DNA of 6,424 nt from Bryobacteraceae bacterium (GCA_947456995.1 CANGVB010000218.1:1-6424), one strand, 5' to 3'; shown: positions 1-6,207, counted from the first letter of the stretch. The notes: generated by a model from the letters alone, not told the origin. A program made the numbers and translations.

Positions 1-979
1 AGTAGATGTCGTAGAGCTTGTCGCCAAAGATCTGCTGCGGAGTCTCGATTCCGTTGGGGACGGCGTCGGTACCGAAGACGATGCGGTCTTGATACTTTTC
101 GAAGAACTTGCGGGAGGCCCGCGGTTGCCGGCCGAGCTCGCCTACCCTGGCTGCGATGTCGACGTGGAGGTTGGGGTACTTGTCGAGTGCGGCGCCGACG
201 TTGCCGAGGTCTTCAGCAAAGTTCCCGACGTGTAGAGCTACGAACTTTGTTTTGGGGTGGCGGGCGAAGACTCGGTTGCGGGCTGCGAGTAGCTCGTCGT
301 TGGATGGGAAGTCTCTGCCGTGGAAGGACCAGTCCGGGTGATTGTTCAACTCTTCAAAGCGTTCATTGAAGCGATCGGTGGTGTTGAAGAAGGCAATCGG
401 GTCTGAGACATGGATGGCTACAGGCAGGCCGAGGCGGCCGGCGGCGTCCCACATTGGGTCGAAGCGCGGGTCGTCTACCTTGAGAAGCTTGCCCTTCTCT
501 CTGAGATAGAGGCCCAGCGTCTTTAAGACCTTCAGGCCGCGGGCGCCGTTCTGTTTGGCTTCTTCGAGCAGCGCTACCTGCTTCTTGTCGTAGCCGGGCT
601 CGGTTGCCATAGCCCAGGCGGGTTCGGTCATCGTTAAGAAGCGGCCAGGATGGGCTTTGTCGAACTTGGCGACAGACTGCTTCAGGCCCTCCTGATAGCC
701 TCCGGTGAGGTTGACGAGGGTGCGAATCTTCTTGCGATCCATGACGGGGAGGAGGTCTTTGGGCTCGCAGATGAACTTGCGATCTCCGGTGAGGGAGACG
801 CCATTTTCTCCCTGTGCCGACCAGCTCAGATGCGCGTGGAAATCGATTACGGGGAAGGCAGGCCCGGCGAGCGTAGTCTCTTTCACCTTGAGCATGGACT
901 TCGGTTCGAAGTCTTGAAGCGGCAGTTTCTGTTGGGCAAAAGCGGCGGTAGCGGAGGCAAGAAAGAGTCTTCGTTGCAT
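1..979 (-). CDS. Exported amidohydrolase (amidohydrolase 2 family, TIM barrel), 3' end cut by the window
   Basis: I translated this by hand from the ATG at 979; 326 codons are visible and the C-terminus lies beyond base 1. The first 17 residues (MQRRLFLASATAAFAQQ) look like a short signal peptide with a twin arginine, so export by Tat or Sec is likely. The mature part has the metal-dependent amidohydrolase layout: DFHAH (His48, His50) after the first strand, IHVSD (His190), LHVGN (His250) and FGTDA (Asp305), the usual metal-ligand and catalytic series. A segment near residues 205-242 (ERFEEL, HPDWSF, FARHP) resembles secreted amidohydrolases common in Acidobacteria. The substrate cannot be told from sequence; relatives include decarboxylases and lactone or amide hydrolases. 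An AAGGGA ribosome-binding site lies 7 bases before the ATG. The AraC-type regulator gene ends 22 bases upstream on the same strand, so the two are probably cotranscribed. Confidence 0.88.
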   Translation of the reverse strand, partial: MQRRLFLASATAAFAQQKLPLQDFEPKSMLKVKETTLAGPAFPVIDFHAHLSWSAQGENGVSLTGDRKFICEPKDLLPVMDRKKIRTLVNLTGGYQEGLKQSVAKFDKAHPGRFLTMTEPAWAMATEPGYDKKQVALLEEAKQNGARGLKVLKTLGLYLREKGKLLKVDDPRFDPMWDAAGRLGLPVAIHVSDPIAFFNTTDRFNERFEELNNHPDWSFHGRDFPSNDELLAARNRVFARHPKTKFVALHVGNFAEDLGNVGAALDKYPNLHVDIAARVGELGRQPRASRKFFEKYQDRIVFGTDAVPNGIETPQQIFGDKLYDIY

Positions 980-986
980 AGTGAAT

Positions 987-992
987 TCCCTT
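987..992 (-). promoter_or_regulatory. Ribosome-binding site of the amidohydrolase gene
   Basis: On the minus strand AAGGGA lies 7 bases before the ATG at 979. It supports that start and independent translation of the second gene of the regulator-amidohydrolase unit. Confidence 0.6.
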
Positions 993-1001
993 AAGCGTAG
1001 C

Positions 1002-1904
1002 TCATCTATTTGGCCGCGCCTGTCTGCGGTAGACACTCGGGGCGACACCCAGAACTCGTTTGAATGCACGGCTGAAGGCGAATTCAGAATCGTAGCCAAG
1101 CCTGGTTGCAGCCTCAACGACGGAAGCTTTCTCTTCGACAAACATCTTTGCGGCCAGACGCATGCGCCAGGCCGTGAGATATCCCAATGGGGCTTCGCCA
1201 AAAGTCTCCGTAAAGCGCTTGGCAAAGACGGCTCGGGACAGCCCGGCAGCGTGCGCCAGAGTCTCTACCGTCCAGGCCCTGCCAGGATCGGAGTGCATCT
1301 GCTGCAGGGCAGAAGACAGGGCAGGATCGCTCAGGCCGGCCATCCAGCGATTCTGCGAACAGCCCTTGTTGCCCCAGGCTCGCAAGGTGTAGAGCAGCAG
1401 GGCGTCGAAAAGTGCCGGCAGTAGAGCTTCTCCGCCCGGGCCGGGCTTTTCGACCTCGGCCAGCAAGAGGTGGATGACTGCGCCGAGCGAAGGGTTGGCA
1501 CGCAGTTCGTCTGCCCGAAAATGAACCACTTTGGGTAAGGACCGGATCAGCGGCAAAGGCCTTAATGCTCCGCTTTGATAGGCCCCGCAGACGAGCCCTC
1601 CGACAGCGTGGCTAGCGGGTTTCTGCATGCGGGCAAGCACCACCTGCAAGTCTTCTGTATGGCCATCGCGCGAGTGCACCAACTCGTGGGCTTCGCCGCC
1701 CGGTAAGAGCACATAGTCGCCATGCCCCAGGGGTATGGGCGCTTCCCCCTCACAGCGCAGCCAGCAGGTGCCCTCGCTCACCACATGGAACATGCAATCG
1801 CCTGATGCAGGGATCGCCACTCCCCAGGCGTCGGCAAAACGGCTTCGCGCGAGGAGCAGCCCTCGGGTTTCCACCACCCGCAGCCAATCGCTGAGTACGT
1901 CCAT
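1002..1904 (-). CDS. AraC family transcriptional regulator with N-terminal cupin sensor domain
   Basis: A 300-residue DNA-binding regulator, the usual length for the family. The N-terminal part (about residues 1-185) matches the AraC-type cupin domain: FHVVSEGTCWLRCEG, then GHGDYVLLPGGEAHEL with the buried His, expected to bind a small ligand. The C-terminal 100 residues hold two helix-turn-helix units: WTVETLAHAAGLSRAVFAKR (about 211-230) and the AraC signature GYDSEFAFSRAFKRVLGVAP (about 270-289), followed by SVYRR. I chose ATG 1904 because the protein then begins MDVLSDWLRV, as relatives do. The ORF extends to an ATG at 1940, but the extra 12 residues look unlike the family, have no ribosome-binding site and would run across the repeats at 1912-1944. 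It diverges from the NmrA-like gene and precedes the amidohydrolase by 22 bases; both are plausible targets. The ligand is unknown. Confidence 0.9.
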   Translation of the reverse strand: MDVLSDWLRVVETRGLLLARSRFADAWGVAIPASGDCMFHVVSEGTCWLRCEGEAPIPLGHGDYVLLPGGEAHELVHSRDGHTEDLQVVLARMQKPASHAVGGLVCGAYQSGALRPLPLIRSLPKVVHFRADELRANPSLGAVIHLLLAEVEKPGPGGEALLPALFDALLLYTLRAWGNKGCSQNRWMAGLSDPALSSALQQMHSDPGRAWTVETLAHAAGLSRAVFAKRFTETFGEAPLGYLTAWRMRLAAKMFVEEKASVVEAATRLGYDSEFAFSRAFKRVLGVAPSVYRRQARPNR

Positions 1905-1911
1905 AAACTCA

Positions 1912-1944
1912 GAATACAAGACGATCAGGCATGTATTCAATACA
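1912..1944. promoter_or_regulatory. Candidate operator between the divergent AraC and NmrA-like genes
   Basis: Three related half-sites lie in the 83-base region between the two divergent starts: GAATACA (1912-1918), its inverse TGTATTC (1932-1938), and AATACA (1939-1944). The last two form the perfect palindrome TGTATTCAATACA (1932-1944). The outer copies are also direct repeats 26 bases apart. On the minus strand a weak promoter-like pair, TTGAAT (1940-1935) and TATTCT (1916-1911) with an 18-base spacer, overlaps them. This would put the transcript start almost at the regulator ATG. Binding by the adjacent AraC protein is inferred from position only. Confidence 0.45.
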
Positions 1945-1987
1945 AAATGACAGCATCCATCTTGGATATGTTGCCATCCTACCCAAC

Positions 1988-2812
1988 ATGAAGCAACGCA
2001 TTCTAGTTTTAGGCTCTACCGGCAACGTCGGAAAGCCCCTTGTTCAAGCCTTGACCGATGCCGGGGAAACCGTGGTGGCAGCCTCTCGCAACTCCGCTGT
2101 AGCGCGCCTCGATTACAGTGACCCAAGCACCTTTGCTCCCGTCCTTGAGGGAGTAGATCGGGTTTTTATCGTTTCGCCTCCCGGACATTACGCCGCAGAT
2201 CAACTTTTGGCCCCATTTCTGGAAGAAGCCTTCAAGCAACCCCGCAAATTTGTACTGCTTTCGGCCGACGGCGTTCAGTTCAACGATGAAGCTGCATTGC
2301 GCAAAGTGGAGCTGAAGCTCGAAGCTTCCGGGCATCGTTATGTCTTCTTGCGGCCCAACTGGTTTATGGATAACTTCCACACCTTCTGGCTGGCGCCGAT
2401 TCAGGCTGCGGGCATCATTCCCGTGCCGGCTGGTGAAGCGAAAAGCGCGTTTATCGATGCACGTGACATTGCGGCTTCTGCCTTTGCCGCGCTGACAAGC
2501 GACCGCTTCGACAACCAGGCGTTTTCTCTGTCTGGGCCGGAAGCATTGACGTATAAGGAAGCCGCCGCCATTTTGTCGCGCCATGCCGGAAGAAAGATCG
2601 AATACCAGCACGTGGAAGATCAGGCATTCATTGCGTCGCTGATCCAAGCGGGCATGCCGAGGGATTATTCGGAATTCCTCACCAGTCTGTTTGGCTTCGT
2701 GCGTCAGGGCTATGCGAGCACGGTGACTGATTCGGTGAAGACTTTGACGGGCAAGGAGCCGATCAGCCTCGAAGAGTATGCAAGCCGGAACGCTGGTTTC
2801 TTCCTGCCCTAA
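1988..2812 (+). CDS. NmrA-like NAD(P)-binding protein (atypical SDR family)
   Basis: A 274-residue Rossmann-fold protein. The N-terminus ILVLGSTGNVGKPLV carries the GxxGxxG dinucleotide motif (residues 9-15) typical of NmrA/HSCARG and QorB-like atypical short-chain dehydrogenases. Next come VFIVSPPG (about 59-66), FVLLSADGVQ (about 88-97) and LRPNWFMDNF (121-130), which is characteristic of the NmrA-like group. No YxxxK catalytic pair typical of classical SDRs is evident. Members act as NAD(P)H-dependent quinone or azo reductases or as redox sensors, so the exact role is open. The ORF extends upstream to 1931, but that extension is unlike the family, whereas ATG 1988 places the glycine motif correctly. 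No clear Shine-Dalgarno sequence precedes it. It is divergent from the AraC regulator, its probable controller. Confidence 0.85.
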   Translation: MKQRILVLGSTGNVGKPLVQALTDAGETVVAASRNSAVARLDYSDPSTFAPVLEGVDRVFIVSPPGHYAADQLLAPFLEEAFKQPRKFVLLSADGVQFNDEAALRKVELKLEASGHRYVFLRPNWFMDNFHTFWLAPIQAAGIIPVPAGEAKSAFIDARDIAASAFAALTSDRFDNQAFSLSGPEALTYKEAAAILSRHAGRKIEYQHVEDQAFIASLIQAGMPRDYSEFLTSLFGFVRQGYASTVTDSVKTLTGKEPISLEEYASRNAGFFLP

Positions 2813-2880
2813 ACGGGCGCCTGAAAATCAAATCAGCAGATTCGTTCTGACACCGATATTCTGGTTGTAGAGAGAATCTG

Positions 2881-3249
2881 ATGTTTGAAGTGATTGTGGA
2901 GCAGCAGTTTTCTGCTGCTCATTATTTGAAGGATTATCCCGGCAAGTGCGCGAATGTGCACGGGCATAACTATCGTGTGCAAATCACGGTGGAGGGAGAG
3001 ACGCTGGATCACCTGGGGATGGTGATCGAGTTTGAGGTGATCAAGCAGGCAGTAAAGGAGTGGATCGACAAGTTTGACCACGGCTTTCTGAACGAGATTG
3101 CACCTTTTGACAAGATCAACCCAAGCGCAGAGAACCTGGCGAAGTTTTTCTACGATATCGTGGCAGCGGCTATTGCGGGGTCTGCGGCACGGGTCACTTA
3201 TGTGAGGGTGTTTGAGACGGAGAAGTGTTCGGCGGCATACCGGCCTTAG
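2881..3249 (+). CDS. queD: 6-carboxy-5,6,7,8-tetrahydropterin synthase (QueD, PTPS family)
   Basis: A 122-residue protein of full QueD length. QueD converts 7,8-dihydroneopterin triphosphate to 6-carboxytetrahydropterin, an early cytosolic step to preQ0 and queuosine. The zinc ligands are visible: His14 in QFSAAH, and His27 and His29 in CANVHGH. The same motif holds the catalytic Cys23 (CxxxHGH spacing). Asp66-His67 in KFDHGFLNE matches the catalytic Asp-His pair. Glu112 in VFETEKCSAAYRP matches the pterin-anchoring glutamate. The CxxxHGH arrangement favours QueD over eukaryotic-type 6-pyruvoyl-tetrahydropterin synthase, although the families overlap. The start has only a weak purine stretch (GAGAGA) upstream. 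No queC, queE or queF is in the window, so the gene stands apart from the rest of the pathway here. It ends just before a strong hairpin. Confidence 0.93.
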   Translation: MFEVIVEQQFSAAHYLKDYPGKCANVHGHNYRVQITVEGETLDHLGMVIEFEVIKQAVKEWIDKFDHGFLNEIAPFDKINPSAENLAKFFYDIVAAAIAGSAARVTYVRVFETEKCSAAYRP

Positions 3250-3264
3250 CCGGGGTGAAAAGAC

Positions 3265-3299
3265 AATGAGGCTGTAGCCGGGATGGCTACAGCCTCATT
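3265..3299. terminator. Bidirectional intrinsic-type terminator hairpin between queD and the ferredoxin gene
   Basis: A perfect 15-bp inverted repeat: AATGAGGCTGTAGCC (3265-3279) and its complement (3285-3299) around the loop GGGAT. It sits between the convergent stops of queD (3249) and the ferredoxin (3316). The plus-strand 3' side continues CGATTTTGG and the minus-strand side GTCTTTTC. Both are short U-rich runs, so it can plausibly end transcripts from both directions. Confidence 0.8.
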
Positions 3300-3315
3300 C
3301 GATTTTGGTAGGGTA

Positions 3316-3576
3316 CTAGCGGCCGAAGTAAGCGGCGTTCTTGGGGGTAAACTCAGCCCATTTCTCTGGCAGATCATCGAGGGCGAAGATCGCTGAGACG
3401 GGGCAAACCGGCACACACGCACCACAATCGATGCACTCTACGGGGTCGATGTAGAGCATGGTTTCGGCTTCAAACTTTTCGGAGTCTTTCTTTGGATGGA
3501 TGCAGTCCACCGGGCAGGCGTCCACACAAGCTGTATCTTTTGTCCCAATGCAGGGCTCTGCAATCACGTATGCCAT
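3316..3576 (-). CDS. fdxA: Seven-iron type ferredoxin ([3Fe-4S][4Fe-4S])
   Basis: An 86-residue cytosolic electron carrier. The cysteines are Cys9, Cys17, Cys21 and Cys25, then Cys48, Cys51, Cys54 and Cys58 in CIDCGACVPVCP. By comparison with Azotobacter FdI and the mycobacterial/Streptomyces ferredoxins (AEPCxxxKDxxCxxxCPVDCI), Cys9, Cys17 and Cys58 would hold a [3Fe-4S] cluster, and Cys21, Cys48, Cys51 and Cys54 a [4Fe-4S] cluster. The usual second cysteine of the first motif is Thr12, which fits the three-iron cluster. Compared with the short mycobacterial type there is an insertion, HPKKDSEKFEAETM (27-40), between the two motifs. GAGG lies only 2 bases from the ATG plus AA, a tight spacing. 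The hydrolase gene ends 26 bases upstream on the same strand, so read-through from it is possible; the redox partner is not visible. Confidence 0.93.
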   Translation of the reverse strand: MAYVIAEPCIGTKDTACVDACPVDCIHPKKDSEKFEAETMLYIDPVECIDCGACVPVCPVSAIFALDDLPEKWAEFTPKNAAYFGR

Positions 3577-3602
3577 TTCCTCATCAGATTAGCATGAGAT
3601 GG

Positions 3603-4589
3603 CTATAAATGCTTTCTCAGGAAAGGCCAGACCAGCGAGCCGCGGAACTCGTGGCCGCCTTCGAATTCTTCAAAGACGAATTTGTCCTTTGCTCCCGTCT
3701 TTTCATAGACAAGGGCGGTGCGTTTGGCGGCGGCCCGGCTTTTGTCAATGGGCAGGCCCTTGTCATTGGTGCCGCCCTGAACCTGGAGCGGGCGGGGTGC
3801 GATGAGTGCGGCAACGTCGGGAGGCGACATGTCCATGAGACGGCCTTCGGTTTTGCCGTCTGTGATTGCGGGCTGATCGGAAAAGCTGCAACTGGCGACG
3901 ACAACTCCGATGCGTGGCTCGAGAGCAGCAGCGTAGAGCGAGTAGTAGCCGCCGTAGGAGAGACCGATCATGGCGACGCGTTTCGGGTCGATTTCAGGGC
4001 GCTTGAGAAGTTCGTCCAGGGCTAGCGAGATTTTTTGGACCTCAACGGCGGCGAGGCTGGTGCCGACGGTACGGAATTTTTCGTCCAGTATCTTGCGAAC
4101 TTCAGGCGGGATTACCGTGCCGTTGTCTCGATCCCGGAAGGGATACATGACGGTGAGGGGTGCATAGACGATGTAGCCTTCTGCGACGGCACCGCGGACC
4201 TGATCTTTGTAGTTGGTGCCGCCGTTGAAGGTAGCCATCTCCGGGGTGCCACCACCGCCGTGCTGCGAGATGACCAAGGGGGCGCGTTTGGCGATCGGCT
4301 TTTTGGGAACGATATAAAGCCCGTAAACTTCATCGCCATCGGTGAGTGGAAGGAAGCTGCGGTAGTAGTTGGCGATGGAGTCTTCGCCGGACTTTTCGAG
4401 GCGGAGCGGACCGGTGGCTTTGAGAGACTGAACCGGGTAGCCGATGCGGTGGCGGAGGAGTTTGCGATTGGCGTGCAGGTCTGTTTGCTGCCAGAGCTTT
4501 TCGCGCAGAGCCATCGTGTCGAGGAGCTTCTCCTCGTAAAGCTGTTGGGCAGAAAGCAGCAGAGTGAGAAGGGCACGCGTTACGATCAT
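3603..4589 (-). CDS. Alpha/beta hydrolase, probably exported (esterase or dienelactone-hydrolase-like)
   Basis: A 328-residue serine hydrolase from ATG 4589. A GTG at 4598 in the same frame would add three residues; I prefer the ATG because MIVTRALLTLLLSAQQ reads as a short signal peptide. QHGGGG (109-114) is the oxyanion-hole loop. GLSYGG (209-214) is the nucleophile elbow with Ser211. Asp276 in GGTNDKG is the likely acid, and His313 in GGHEFR the catalytic histidine near the C-terminus. The layout, with a roughly 100-residue N-terminal part before the core, resembles prolyl-oligopeptidase-like or acetyl-xylan-esterase-like hydrolases annotated in Acidobacteria. The natural ester or peptide substrate is unknown. 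Its start is only 14 bases from the divergent asparaginase start, and the ferredoxin follows 26 bases downstream. A TATAAA box (4604-4599, minus strand) would give an almost leaderless transcript, but I see no good -35. Confidence 0.85.
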   Translation of the reverse strand: MIVTRALLTLLLSAQQLYEEKLLDTMALREKLWQQTDLHANRKLLRHRIGYPVQSLKATGPLRLEKSGEDSIANYYRSFLPLTDGDEVYGLYIVPKKPIAKRAPLVISQHGGGGTPEMATFNGGTNYKDQVRGAVAEGYIVYAPLTVMYPFRDRDNGTVIPPEVRKILDEKFRTVGTSLAAVEVQKISLALDELLKRPEIDPKRVAMIGLSYGGYYSLYAAALEPRIGVVVASCSFSDQPAITDGKTEGRLMDMSPPDVAALIAPRPLQVQGGTNDKGLPIDKSRAAAKRTALVYEKTGAKDKFVFEEFEGGHEFRGSLVWPFLRKHL

Positions 4590-4603
4590 GAGACCCACTT
4601 TAT

Positions 4604-5590
4604 ATGAATACGGTAGTCTTCTTTTTCACTGGCGGAACGATTTCAATGAAGGTAGATCCGGTACTGGGTGGTGCGGTGCCGGCGCTTTCGGGTGAGGAGA
4701 TTTTGGCTCATGATCCGGAGCTCTTTCGTCTGGCGAATCTGGAGGTGGTGAACTTTGGCAGGCTGGCCGGGCCGCAGGTGACACCTCAACATATGTGGGA
4801 TCTGTCGGAACAGATACGTCTAGCGCTGGAGAGGCCGGAAGTATGCGGGGTGGTGGTTACGCACGGCACAGACACGCTCGAGGAAACAGCCTTCTTTCTC
4901 GACCTGCGGCACCACTCGCCGAAGCCTGTGGTGGTGATTGGAGCGATGCGGAATGCCTCTGAGCTCTCCTACGACGGCCCGGCCAATGTGCGGGCAGCTG
5001 TGAGGGTGGCAACGGACGAAGGATCTTGCGGACAAGGCGTGCTTGTGTTGCTCAACGAGACCATTCATGCGGCAGCACATGCCACCAAGATGGATACGCA
5101 AGCCATTGATACCTTTCAATCGCCTGTGTTTGGGCCTTTGGGTATTGTCGACAAAGACCGCGTTTACTTTGCGCGGATGCTGAAGTACCGGCAGACGATT
5201 GACACCTCTGCGCTTGAGTTGCGGGTGGATCTCTTTCAGATGTATGCGGGGGCGGATGGGCGCTTTATCGATGCTGCAAGAGAGCAGGGCGCGCGGGGGA
5301 TTGTGATTGAAGGAACAGGGCGGGGGAATGTGCCTCCGATGACGTTGCCTGCGATTCAGAGGGCGATCGATGCGGGCTTACCGGTTTTGCTGGCGACGCG
5401 ATGCGCACAGGGGCGGGTGCTGGATGCATATGCTTACGAAGGGTCTGGTAAGGATCTGCGGGATCGAGGCGTGATTTTTGCCGGAAGTCTGACTGGTGCC
5501 AAGGCGCGAATCCTGTTGATGCTGGCGCTGGGGATCACTAGTGATGTCAGGGAGTTGAAGAGTCTGATTGAGGCGGGTCAGTACTTTTAG
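4604..5590 (+). CDS. L-asparaginase family amidohydrolase (cytoplasmic type)
   Basis: A 328-residue protein of bacterial asparaginase length, hydrolysing asparagine (or a related amide) to aspartate and ammonia. FFFTGGTIS (6-14) carries the nucleophile Thr12. VTHGTDTLEET (85-95) carries the second active-site Thr89-Asp90. HATKMDT has Lys162, the same number as the catalytic lysine of E. coli AnsB. GTGRGNVPP (about 237-245) is the C-domain substrate loop. There is no signal peptide, so it is probably cytosolic. At the place of the substrate-binding Ser (Ser58-Gln59 in AnsB) I read Pro57-Gln58 (GPQVTP), so specificity may differ. ATG 4604 is the only useful start: an in-frame TGA lies at 4589-4591, and there is no Shine-Dalgarno. 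The 3' end overlaps the small convergent gene by 44 bases. Confidence 0.9.
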   Translation: MNTVVFFFTGGTISMKVDPVLGGAVPALSGEEILAHDPELFRLANLEVVNFGRLAGPQVTPQHMWDLSEQIRLALERPEVCGVVVTHGTDTLEETAFFLDLRHHSPKPVVVIGAMRNASELSYDGPANVRAAVRVATDEGSCGQGVLVLLNETIHAAAHATKMDTQAIDTFQSPVFGPLGIVDKDRVYFARMLKYRQTIDTSALELRVDLFQMYAGADGRFIDAAREQGARGIVIEGTGRGNVPPMTLPAIQRAIDAGLPVLLATRCAQGRVLDAYAYEGSGKDLRDRGVIFAGSLTGAKARILLMLALGITSDVRELKSLIEAGQYF

Positions 5591-5744
5591 CGGGCTCAAA
5601 GCCGCGGCAGTGGTAAACCGGAAGGCGGGGGTACTTTGGGAAGCTGGGATCGTCTTTGGCCCGGCCGCAGTGATAGAAGGTGCTGCCGCGATCGTTGACG
5701 ATACGGCGGACGTACGCGCAGCTCCCACACAAACCGGGATTCAT
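5547..5744 (-). CDS. Small four-cysteine protein, putative zinc-binding
   Basis: A 65-residue protein with Cys6 and Cys9 (GLCGSC), Cys26 (TFYHCGRA) and Cys46 (VYHCRGFEP), a CxxC-C-C arrangement that suggests a zinc ribbon-like fold. The core DRGSTFYHCGRA and FPKYPRLPVYHCRG feels like a conserved small hypothetical protein found in several phyla, but I cannot name a function. The last 14 residues are polar and probably unstructured. AGAAGG on the minus strand ends 2 bases before the ATG at 5744, a close but recognisable ribosome-binding site. It overlaps the convergent asparaginase end by 44 bases and diverges from the DUF6526 gene across 34 bases. Confidence 0.72.
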   Translation of the reverse strand: MNPGLCGSCAYVRRIVNDRGSTFYHCGRAKDDPSFPKYPRLPVYHCRGFEPAKSTDPPQSDSSTP

Positions 5745-5778
5745 GTCCTTCTGTTATCATCGCCCCACGTGAGAAGTT

Positions 5779-6207
5779 ATGCCGGTACAAAGTAATAAAA
5801 ATCATGAACGCTGGGACCCCTGGTATCACTTTTTTCTTTCGCCGGTGATGCTTCTGAACGTTGTTTATTGGGGAATGAGGCTAGTGCGGGAGCCGGATTT
5901 GAACGTGGCCTGGGGATTTATCGTGAGTTGTGGGCTGGTGATTGCGGTGCTCAAGTTACGCCTCAATGCCTTGCGAGTACAGGACCGTTTGATCCGCCTG
6001 GAAGAGCAGATGCGCGTGAGAAGGCTTTTGGGTAATGAAGATGCCAGCTGGGTGGAATCGGTGACGGTAGAGCAATGGATTGGGCTGCGATTTGCCTCTG
6101 ATGGAGAGGTGGTGGGATTGGCTCGCAGAGCTCTGCAGGAGAAGCTGGAGCAGAAAGAAATCAAGGAGGCAATCCGGGAATGGCGTCCGGACGAGTATCG
6201 CGTATGA
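5779..6207 (+). CDS. DUF6526 family two-TM membrane protein
   Basis: A 142-residue protein of unknown function. The N-terminal NHERWDPWYHFFLSPVMLLN matches the remembered start of DUF6526 proteins. Two hydrophobic segments follow, about residues 17-35 and 42-60. After these comes a conserved cytoplasmic-looking part: LKLRLNALRVQDRLIRLEEQ (about 58-77), IGLRFASDGE, ALQEKLEQKEIKEAIREW and the terminal RPDEYRV. The charged stretch after TM2 may form a helix or coiled coil. GAGAAG lies just ahead of the ATG as a weak ribosome-binding site. The TGA stop overlaps the ATG of the next gene (ATGA at 6204-6207), so the lipoprotein is probably translationally coupled. The function of the family is not known to me. 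Confidence 0.82.
   Translation: MPVQSNKNHERWDPWYHFFLSPVMLLNVVYWGMRLVREPDLNVAWGFIVSCGLVIAVLKLRLNALRVQDRLIRLEEQMRVRRLLGNEDASWVESVTVEQWIGLRFASDGEVVGLARRALQEKLEQKEIKEAIREWRPDEYRV

Noticed and set aside
650..1424. Plus-strand ORFs of 114 and 147 codons
   Set aside because: They lie opposite the amidohydrolase and the AraC regulator, whose motifs are unmistakable; no domain is seen in either plus-strand frame.
1905..1940. N-terminal extension of the AraC regulator to ATG 1940
   Set aside because: It lacks a ribosome-binding site, the residues are unlike the family start, and it would run through the candidate operator.
2009..2647. 212-codon minus-strand ORF opposite the NmrA-like gene
   Set aside because: Its composition is unlike a protein family, and the plus strand encodes a clear Rossmann protein over the same bases.
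2806..2818. GCCC-TAAAC-GGGC small hairpin at the NmrA-like stop codon
   Set aside because: The stem is only 4 bp and no T run follows, so it is too weak to call a terminator.
2813..2880. preQ1 riboswitch before queD
   Set aside because: I looked for the short hairpin followed by an A-rich tail and found no convincing match to the class I consensus.
4035..4607. 190-codon plus-strand ORF antisense to the alpha/beta hydrolase
   Set aside because: It has no recognisable domain, and the opposite strand carries a hydrolase with a full catalytic set; it is a shadow of a GC-rich gene.
5766..5771. CACGTG palindrome between the four-cysteine gene and DUF6526
   Set aside because: A single 6-base palindrome with no second copy nearby is expected by chance.
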